Assembly (NCBI GenBank): GCA_036898165.1
Contig: CM072530.1
Span: forward strand, 17,593,847 to 17,657,846
DNA length: 64,000 nucleotides
From: Silybum marianum
Lineage: Eukaryota > Streptophyta > Magnoliopsida > Asterales > Asteraceae
Direction: 5' to 3'
The notes below the pieces were generated by a model. That model saw only the letters and a list, made by a program, of their open reading frames with translations. It did not search any database and was not told where the DNA came from. A program made the position numbers and the translations under genes. Position 1 is the stretch's first letter. Each line of letters begins with the position of its first letter. Positions 1 to 8,139 of this stretch are shown here, one piece after another.

Positions 1-773
1 AGCGATAGGCACACGCTGACTGCCATTAGCGATCGCTGAAGATCAAGGAACCTTAAGCTTAACTCTGAAGATATGAAGATCAGCTATCACACCAAATGAT
101 CATTCAGCGAAAGTCGAAGACCAAGCTGAAGAAAGAGATAATCAGCTACGTGACCTGAAGCGGTTCAGCGATATCAAAGATTATCTATCCAAGTGTGAAG
201 TCTTATGAAGCCTCAGCGATACTGAAAGTTCATCGTTGAAGATTCAGTCTCAGCGATCAAGGGAAGCTTCTATTACAAGATTAACGTTAACCTTATCCTC
301 GATGCACAAAAGACAAACCCTATACTGTGTCAGAAAAAGACGTACGATTTGTCTCTTATGTCCCCATCATATCTGATATGGTACTGTTCAAATACGGCCA
401 AAAACATGGCTGTATTCTGAGCATAAACAAGTCTCCTATGGATGCTTGCCACGTAGCATATACCTTTTGTCTTGCATTAAATGCAAACGTGTATAAATAA
501 GATGAAGATATCTTCTTCATCTGTGTGCATGCTGCTTTCTTTCTTCAACCTTCTGTATTCCATCTTACTTCTTTCTTGTGCATCAATCTTAGTTATTTTT
601 TAAGTTACAATAGAATAGGTTAAAATTTGTTCTAATTCCGCTTGTAACTGTAAATTTGTTTATGCAATATAAACTTATTTAAAAACTAAAAATCTGTGTG
701 TTTGTATTCAACCCCCCCTTCTACAAACTGTTTCTATATCCAAGAACTCTTGTAGACTCCTTAGGGACCAACA
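1..773 (+). repeat. Copia-1 5' LTR (left end outside window)
   Basis: It aligns with the complete LTR at 32,698-33,541, with about 86 bases missing at the left, and differs from it by roughly 5% plus small indels by eye. It ends ...GGGACCAACA directly before the primer site. The left half has several copies of CAGCGAT and the perfect palindrome AGCGATCGCT. A C-tract (CAACCCCCCCTTCTACA) lies close to its 3' end, a feature shared by all copies of this family in the window. Confidence 0.95.
492..499 (+). promoter_or_regulatory. TATA box of Copia-1 5' LTR
   Basis: TATAAATA lies about 280 bases before the LTR end, and the related Copia-3 LTR has TATAAATAG at the same place. This is the expected position of the RNA polymerase II promoter that would start the genomic transcript. 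Confidence 0.6.
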
Positions 774-775
774 AG

Positions 776-790
776 TGGTATCAGAGCAGT
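776..790 (+). promoter_or_regulatory. Primer binding site of Copia-1
   Basis: TGGTATCAGAGCAGT starts two bases after the LTR. It is the usual complement of the 3' end of plant initiator tRNA-Met, which primes minus-strand DNA synthesis. Confidence 0.9.
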
Positions 791-835
791 GTGTTCTCTA
801 TCTTTAAAATATTTTCTTTCTAAACTATTTTAAAA

Positions 836-1469
836 ATATCAAATCCTAATACAAACTATAATGACAATGGATCTTTAGCTAAACTTCCAAGATTTAGCCA
901 TGATAATTTCCCATTGTGGAAGGAAAGAATGTCTCTGTTTCTAGAAGGATCAGATCCAAAGATCCATTACTATATAGAAAATGGACCATTTGTTCCTACA
1001 ACTATTGTAGCTGGTGTTCCTGCCACCACTACTACTCCAGCCATCCCTGAAAGGAGTATCATTAAAAATCCTAATCGATGGACTGAAGAAGATAAAAAAG
1101 AAATTGCTATTGACTCAAAAGCCAGATCCATAATAGCAATGTCCCTCCCTGATGAAGTCTATCACTCAGTAATGAAAATGAGGACTTCTAAAGCCATGCG
1201 TGATACTTTATGTATTCAATATGAAGGAACATTAGAGGTACAAATCACTAGAAGTATTAATCTAGTAAGACAGTATGAAAGCTTAATGCATCATAAAGGT
1301 GAAACTCTTTCTTAATTTCACCAATGTTTTAACTGCTTGTTGATTGATTTAAAGACAGTCAACAGACACTATTCTAACGCTGAAATTCTGACAAAGTTCA
1401 TGGAGGCACTACCCGAACAATGGGCAGTGTACACTACATGTCTGAAATTGTCAAAGAATCTTGAAACTC
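836..1469 (+). pseudogene. gag: Copia-1 gag, N-terminal part
   Basis: This is the capsid part of a copia Gag (UBN2/DUF4219-like), matching the start of the Copia-3 gag at 49,742 almost residue for residue (W-K-E-R-M followed by a long helical region). The expected start codon at 836-838 reads ATA instead of ATG, so the first usable ATG is at 914, inside the domain. A stop at 1,313-1,315 replaces the glutamine codon seen in Copia-3, and the same frame then continues to the Gypsy-1 insertion at 1,470. Compared with Copia-3, about 640 bases of gag are also missing at the insertion point, including the first zinc knuckle. The gene is dead. Confidence 0.9.
1465..1469. repeat. Left target site duplication of Gypsy-1 (AACTC)
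   Basis: AACTC here is repeated at 23,184-23,188 just outside the other end of Gypsy-1. A 5-bp duplication is normal for LTR retrotransposons. Confidence 0.85.
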
Positions 1470-3540
1470 TGTCACACCTCGCTAAAGCGGAAACACGGGG
1501 TAAGACAGTTCAAGTTCACAGCTGTAGGAATATAAACACCAACCATACATACATAATTAAACATCAACGTTTAAAGTTTAAAAGTTTACAGTTTGACAAC
1601 TTTGTCTTAACAAACAAATTACATCGAAATAAAAAGATATATGTAAAGTCTTGATTGGTGTTCCACAAAATAAGTTACCCTTGATCTGTTACCTCTATTT
1701 TCCTGTAAAGCATGATAAAACGGAAGGGTCAACTACAAAGAGTTGGTGAGTTCACGGGTTTCCGAATGCACAAAAATATTTTATATGCAAAGTATAAACA
1801 TAGCGAATCGGATGTTCGCATCAATATTAAACATTTCAATTTTTATAAGCAAATATGAAAATTACTTTTACACATGATATCTAATTATTGAGCCACTACT
1901 AAGCCTACTCGACATTCTACGCCCACGAACTACCTCAGCGGTGGATCTAAAGTCCATATGTGTAGAGCATTCTTAATTGATAAAGTGCACCCCTACTTGC
2001 CAGTTAGGTGGGTATGTCAACCAAATAGCGCTATCCACAAATATCATCGGCTCAACATTATATAGTTAAATAGTAGTGTAACACGGGGACTTCACATAAC
2101 TCAACATATCATCATGTATAATAATTTTTCTCATTGTATAGATTTATATGCTTTTAAATAATCAATATAAATATATTCAATTTCCTTTTAAACGTCATGC
2201 TTTACACCCCAAAAAGTATAAATAGTTAAAAAGAGGGGCCGTGAATACTCACCTTTGCAAGCTCCGCTACTCAAAAGCACGATCCGATCCCCACCCAAAG
2301 GCCTAACGATTCCCTAACAAAGAGAAATGCTCAAAATCATCACTTATGGGTCTAAAACTACTCATGGAGGTGAATAAGTCTTAGGCTTATAAATGTCCAC
2401 ATACATCCAACTTGATTGTCTATAGTCCAATTATACATAATGCACATAATGCACTTCTGGACAAAAATTTGTAGTACTCAAAATGATCAAAATGTAGAGA
2501 CTTCCAAAATGACATAGCTTCCCATATTTTTATATGTGATATAGTACTGGGTTATGGTGATTGTAACCAAATTTAATGCATTTTGGACATGTAAAAATGA
2601 TTCAAATAATTTATGCAATGCAAAGGGTCACAACTGGTATGGCAGATTACACCATGTTAGTAAATCACTCATTTTAGGAGTTCTACTCAGTGTTTTCTAC
2701 AATTTATAGTTGGATTGGAATAATAACTCATAAAGGAAACTTCTGAGATAAGAATAACTGATTTTGAAGAAGTTATGAAAAATATATGACACTTCCAAGT
2801 GGTATGTACTATTCTGTCATTTCTTGACAGACTACACACCTAATTTGTATAAATTGGTTAATGCCTCATACCTTAATATTTTTGAGTGAAACCGGATTCA
2901 TATGAACCCTAACTCAATAAAGAAAGTTTTAGAAGAAAAATCATGCATTAAAGAAAAATAACAAAAATTGAGAAAATGGACTTCCAATTTAGCATTTTTG
3001 GGCTTAATATAAAATTTTAAAAACTTTTGTTGGGTTTTGGGTGGGGCCCATCACCATGGCCGGCCCCTTCCCCCTCTTCTCCCACATATAAAATGTAATT
3101 TTTTCTCTATTTCCCTCATTAGATCATTTCAAATTCAAATCACCTCTCTCTCTCTAAAAACAAAGAGACACATTCATCTCTTTCTTCTTCTCTCTAAAAA
3201 CTCAGCCACATTTTATCATCAAAATCATATTTTGAGCAAGGAATATTGAAGAAAAAGGTTTCCTTAATCATCCAAGTAAGTACAAACATCATTTCCTTCA
3301 TTTTTCTTAACATTTTTGGGGAAAAACCCACTTTTTCATGCATTTTAAGTGTTTTTCTTCTAACTTCTGTAAATTTTGAGTTTAATGGAAAGATTGTACA
3401 TCCAAAAACATATAAAAGTGTTTACATAATGGTGATAATCAATGACGCAAACAATAAAACTCAAGAAATAGGTGAAAATCATGATTTTATGTGTTTTTGA
3501 GTAAAAATGGTGATTTTTGGTGCTGATAGATTTATTGCAT
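1470..3540 (-). repeat. Gypsy-1 3' LTR, rearranged
   Basis: Positions 1,470 to about 2,960 match the first 1.57 kb of the right LTR (from 20,275) in the same orientation with only a few percent difference. From about 2,961 to 3,540 the sequence matches 22,301-22,880 of the right LTR in inverted orientation. The pieces corresponding to 21,844-22,300 and 22,881-23,183 are absent, as is the purine tract. The outer end is intact and sits on the target duplication. Confidence 0.88.
2961..3540 (+). repeat. Inverted LTR segment with promoter and leader of Gypsy-1
   Basis: This block is the reverse complement of 22,301-22,880. It contains a GC-rich stretch (GGGGCCCATCACC), a TATA-like ACATATAAAATG near 3,085-3,096, a CT-rich leader and a GTAAGT donor-like site. 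In normal LTR orientation these read on the minus strand; here they read rightward on the plus strand, into the antisense strand of Gypsy-1 pol. An 84-codon ORF within it (3,246-3,500) is duplicated on the other strand at 22,342-22,596 and is only a by-product of the repeat. Confidence 0.85.
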
Positions 3541-3553
3541 GTGAATCGAATAT

Positions 3554-4386
3554 ATTCTTATACATTTTATCTGTTCTTAGGTGAATCGAATATCTGGATC
3601 GATGGGCTTCGTCCAAAATGATTGATCGTAGATCACCAACTTTCGATACCCATACCTTATTCTTAAAGTAATGTACCCCATCTGTTTGCATTTCAAATTC
3701 CTTCTGTAGCTGCTGCAAGGTTTCATTCTTCAAATTCTCTTCTTTCAAAACTTCTCCTTGTGCTTCCAGTATTTGAGTCTTTAAACTCGTCAGAACCATC
3801 ATTCCCATAGCACGTGCTCTTGTTGGTTTTATTCTTTCCTTTCGGCTTAATGCGTCGACTACTACGTTAGCCTTGCCTGGATGGTACTTTATTTCACAAT
3901 CGTAGTCACTAAGTAGCTCAACCCATCTTCTTTGCCTCATGTTGAGCATTTTCTGGTCAAGGATGTGCTGGAGGCTTTTGTGATTAGTGAAAATGGTGCA
4001 CTTGGTGCCGTATAGATAGTGTCTCCAGATTTTGAGTGCGAACACCACTGCCCCTAACTCCAAATCATGAGTGGTGTAATTCTTCTCGTGAATCTTTAGT
4101 TGTCTAGATGCGTATGCAATAACTTTATCTTTTTGCATCAGTACGCATCCCATCCCTTGATGTGACGCATCACAGTAGACTACAAAGTTATCCACTCCTT
4201 CTGGTAATGCCAAAATCGGTGCGTTGCATAACTTGTGTTTGAGTGTCTGAAATGCTTCCTCTTGTTTCTCCCCCAAATAAACTTCTTATCCTTTTGGGTT
4301 AGTGTTGTTAGTGGTTGTGCGATTATGGAGAAATTCTCGATGAATCATCTGTAATAGCCTGCTAATCCAAGAAATTGACGGATCTC
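3554..4386 (-). pseudogene. pol: Gypsy-1 pol 3' part: RNase H and integrase zinc finger
   Basis: This is the continuation of the reverse transcriptase interrupted at 16,616. From 4,386 leftward it starts with the connection motif (RQFLGLAGYYR), then the RNase H domain (VYCDASHQGMGCVL and DALSRKE at its end), then the start of the H2C2 integrase finger (AHRSRYSIH). It stops abruptly after D-K-M-Y-K-N, where the inverted LTR block begins. A stop occurs in the connection motif and a frameshift follows near 4,276. The D,D35E catalytic core of integrase is missing, so the element could not integrate by itself. Confidence 0.88.
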
Positions 4387-4786
4387 TGTTAGACTTTTAA
4401 AGTATGAGTCAAAAGATGGTAGGCTATAATGACGTGGCAGCACTCATCCGCATGTCTCCTCTTCAACAGAAATTAGTTAGACGCTCCTATCTGATGTGGC
4501 ATTTTGTAATAGGCTAGAGTGTTGACTTTTAGTTTTTGTAATAGTATAAATAGATCTGTACTATCAATGTAATATTTGTTGATCTGAGTACTTTCAATTG
4601 AAGAACATATTGTGCGTCATTCCAAGTATTTGTAATCAATCCACATGTTATTAATACGAAGTTAATCTGTTCTTCATTCTTTTACTGTTCTTATTACTGT
4701 TGATTAATGAATATTAATTGCTTCCGCTTACATTCTGATATATGAATTCATCGATTAATCATTGAAGAAGAAATCTGGAACCAACA
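4387..4786 (+). repeat. Copia-2 5' LTR
   Basis: It runs TGTTAGAC...CCAACA and aligns end to end with 16,216-16,615. A TATAAATAG box is at 4,545-4,553, and the LTR contains ACGTGG-type and CAATTGAAG motifs but no internal repeats. Confidence 0.96.
4545..4553 (+). promoter_or_regulatory. TATA box of Copia-2 5' LTR
   Basis: TATAAATAG sits near the middle of the 400-bp LTR. The right LTR has TATAAATAG at the same place. It is the likely start of the genomic transcript. Confidence 0.6.
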
Positions 4787-4787
4787 A

Positions 4788-4801
4788 TTGGTACCAGAGC
4801 C
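4788..4801 (+). promoter_or_regulatory. Primer binding site of Copia-2
   Basis: TTGGTACCAGAGCC begins one base after the LTR. It differs from the common TGGTATCAGAGC by one base (TACC for TATC), so the primer may be a variant Met tRNA or the site may have mutated. Confidence 0.8.
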
Positions 4802-5086
4802 ATCTAATCAATCTGTTGATTATTAGATCTCCTTAATTTGGAAATTTCTCTCTTCATTCATTCAGTAATTTCCTGTTTTAACTACTGTTCATAATTCCAC
4901 CCTGTTCTACGAGATTTTATTAATTCATAGTAATTTTCTCCAAAAACATTGGTAATTTTAGTTAAAATTTTGAAGAATTAGTTAGACGATCATTCTGTTA
5001 TTCAATTCAATTGAAGTTTAATTGTTCTAAATTTCAAATCAATTTTTCATTATATTCTTCTCGATTCTCTGTTTTCTACGAACAAA

Positions 5087-5795
5087 ATAGCAAATTCCAA
5101 TCTGAATTCTGTTTATACCTCTGGATCACTGACGAAACCTCCTACTCTCATACGTGATGAATATCCTCAATGGAAAATATGAATGGTAAATTTCTACGAG
5201 GGACTGGATGTTGATCTATTTCCAATTATTCAAAATGGTCCTCTAGTTCCCATGACTACCATTCCGCGAATTCCAGCAACAGCCAATACTGATGAAATTC
5301 CTGCTAGGCAAGTTCCAAAGCTGAAGGGAAACTGGTCTGATGAGGAAAAAGCCAAAGTTGAACTAGCCAAAAAAGGCTAATACTCTTCTTAGCATGGCTA
5401 TTCCAAATGAGATTTTTCAATCTCTGGATTCCTGTGATACTGCCAAGGAATTATGGGATCAATTAGAAAATCTTTTGGAAGGTGGTTCTAAAATGAAGAA
5501 AAACCGAAGAGCCCAAGCTCTGAACGAATACAACAGCTTCCAGGCCATTGCGGATGAATCTCTGGAACAGACTTTTCATAGATTTAATAATCTGATAAAT
5601 CTATGCAAAAGATGTGATATTGTTCGATCAAAGGAAGACAATAATGTCTTATTTCTAAAGAGATTAAATCCAGAGTGGTCAAATCTCTCCATGTCTTTAC
5701 AAGCCAATCAAGATCTTGAGCAATGGTCTCTACATGACGTATTTGGAACTCTTCAAGCCCAAGAGAAGGAGGTTGTACAAAGAAAACAACTATAG
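5087..5795 (+). pseudogene. gag: Copia-2 gag, capsid part
   Basis: A copia Gag capsid region of the UBN2 type, with the motifs A-K-E-L-W-D-Q-L, L-N-E-Y and W-S-L-H-D-V-F-G in the expected order. The likely original start at 5,087-5,089 reads ATA before A-N-S-N, the same change as in Copia-1. A stop follows at 5,168-5,182 and the frame changes near 5,375, after which it is open to 5,795. Neighbours are the 5' leader and the zinc-knuckle part downstream. Confidence 0.85.
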
Positions 5796-5815
5796 GTGGA
5801 CCTCTGGCTTTGATT

Positions 5816-6717
5816 TCTGATCAAAGGGAACGACGAGAAGAAGAAGTGAAGATAGAAGAGTGAAAAGCAACGCATTCATGTTAGAAGCTGCTCCAGAAGA
5901 AGATTCTGATTCTGATGATGAAATAAAGGCATTTGCTGATTCCTTGGCTCTTATAACCAAACAGATTACAAACCGTTTTGGGAATAGGTATTTCCAGGGG
6001 AACAGAAGATTTGATCGCCCTACTTGTGCTCCTAAGCAAGAGGTTCAGAGATTTGAAAAATCAGAAACAGAGAAGAAGGAAGAGGAAATGAAGAAGAAAA
6101 AGGGTGTATGCTATAGATGCGGAAAACCAGGACACTACTCTAAGGAATGCAGAGGAGCTCTGGATAAAGACAAAACATATTACAAAAACAAATACAAGTA
6201 TAATGTCACTGAAAGAGCCCACTATGCTGAGAAAGAGAACTGGCTCGGAGATGAGTCCAGCGGTGATGAGGCCATGTTCTATGGGATGGCAAAGACAAAT
6301 GAATCAGAAGAAGAACCTTCTGAATCACCGGTTAGTACTCTTTCTGAATCATCTGAACTTGAAACTATAATTGTGCTTTTATCAAACAATTTTGAAGAAC
6401 TCAAACAAAAGCTCACAATTGAAAAGAAGTTACGAAAGAGTGTTGAAAAGACTCTTTCTACAATACAAAGGGAAAGAGATATTTACAAAAGAGAAATGGA
6501 TATCTTAACAGAAGAGAAACTGGAACTTGACACTGAAAAAGAAAAGATTTCTAAAACCTTGAAAGACACAGAAGTTTTGTTAAAAAAGGAGCACTTAAGT
6601 TTTAAGAAACTTCTGGAAGAAAAGGATAAGGAGATTCAAGTTAAGGAAAGTGTCAGATTAAATTCTGTAGCACTTAAAAAACTACTTTCAAAAAGAAAGA
6701 GAATTTTTATATATTGA
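5816..6717 (+). pseudogene. gag: Copia-2 gag, zinc knuckle and coiled-coil part
   Basis: The open stretch from 5,860 holds a CCHC zinc knuckle (CYRCGKPGHYSKEC, 6,112-6,153), the nucleic-acid binding motif of retroviral nucleocapsids. After it comes an acidic region and then about 100 residues rich in K and E with leucine spacing typical of a coiled coil (about 6,370-6,650). A long coiled coil in Gag is a known trait of Sireviruses. The frame breaks near 6,705; a different frame continues in 6,717-6,915. Confidence 0.85.
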
Positions 6718-8133
6718 ACTTCAAAACAAAACGCACCAGATCAAAACATATCTGGATGCTCAAAAAGTTCATGAGAAAATAAGTACACAAGTAGGAAGAT
6801 CTGGAATCGGTTTTGAAGATTTAGGTCCCTATACGTGTGAAAAGAAGTCTTGTTTAAACTCTGTTTTTCGTATGGGACAACAACAGAAGCCTGTGTTTCC
6901 TATTCTTTATGAATAATCATGCTTTAAACGATCTAATATGAAAATAGTCATCATCAACGAAAACTCAAGTTTAAAAATATTATATATTCTTCTGAAAAAA
7001 CTAACGTTGATCTAAATAAAATTCAGAAGAAGGATGATATTTTCAAGTTCGGTTCAAGTGTTCTTATAAAGTTGAATCCAAAGGCTGATGCGTTTATTCC
7101 TACTCAAGCAGAGGAAGAATTAAGACTTAGTTTTGAAAATAATCTTCTCTTGACTTTAGACAATTGTTTTAAACTTGAAAATGACAGTAAACAAAAAGAG
7201 TTAGAAAACAATCCAGATATTTTTCCTTGTTCCTTTATTGATTTAAATCTTTCTGAAGTTCAAGAGGATTCAGAAGAAATCACATATCCCTGGGAAAATG
7301 ATGATCAAAGTGGGGATTTCTTTGACAATTCAGAAACATATCTTTCTCACTTTGAACATCAATCTCCTCTTATCTATGCTAAAACTCTAGAGGTTATTAA
7401 GAATAAAGACGCCCCATTTCTATTTACTAATGAATCTCTGGAGATAAGAGCTTCTGGAATGAATGTTCAGAAACATTCAAGTGGAATTCCGACTTTCTCT
7501 GTTCCTCCTGAACAACGAAAAACTGCTTTCATACATCCAGATTTTATAGGAATGTGTCTGAAAGCTAAATCTTGTCTTGAGCTTGAAAAAGAAGAAAAAC
7601 TTAAAAAGAAGATCCTTATCCAAACTCCTAAATCTTATTCTCCAAAACTTTCTTATGTCTAGAAAGGTAAATGGAAATCTAATCTCTCTGTTCCTGTTTC
7701 AGTAAATCCAAAAGCTTCTGAGAAGGTAAATCCGAAGAAATCACAGCTGAAGAATATCTCAGATTCTAAACATACGTCTAGTCTAGATAGAAAGTTCTTT
7801 AGAACAACTGATACTAGAAAAGACAGTCTTAAGAATAATTGTAATTATCATTATTGCAATGAAAATTCAATAAAATCTTCTATGTTTTAGAATTCTGAAT
7901 GTTTTTCCTTATTCTTAAAATTAAAACAATTTTTCTCACAGACTTCAAATCCATCAACTGCAAACCATTCGTACTTCAATAAAAATAAAACAAAGAAAAA
8001 CAGAAAAACAAAAAATACAAACAATCAGCCTTTATCTTCTGTTAAAACAAATCAAGAGCAAATAAAAAAGGCTGATAAAACAAAAACTAACATTAAAGGA
8101 CCCATAATGATATGGGTACCTAAGAAACTTTGA
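6718..8133 (+). pseudogene. gag: Copia-2 gag C-terminal region with gag-pol junction motif
   Basis: The stretch continues the extended C-terminal half of Gag in fragments: 6,717-6,915 in one frame, then 7,072-7,662 (196 codons, no domain recognised), then a poorly conserved part to 8,133. A degenerate second zinc knuckle appears near 7,837-7,860 (N-C-N-Y-H-Y-C). The region ends with GPIMIWVPKKL and a stop at 8,131-8,133. The same GPI..WVP ending occurs in the other three copia elements of the window. Confidence 0.7.
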
Positions 8134-8139
8134 TCTTGA

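Noticed and set aside
3246..3500. Open frame of 84 codons, almost identical to one at 22,342-22,596 on the other strand
   Set aside because: Both lie in LTR leader DNA of Gypsy-1, one inverted. The match reflects the DNA repeat, not a conserved gene.
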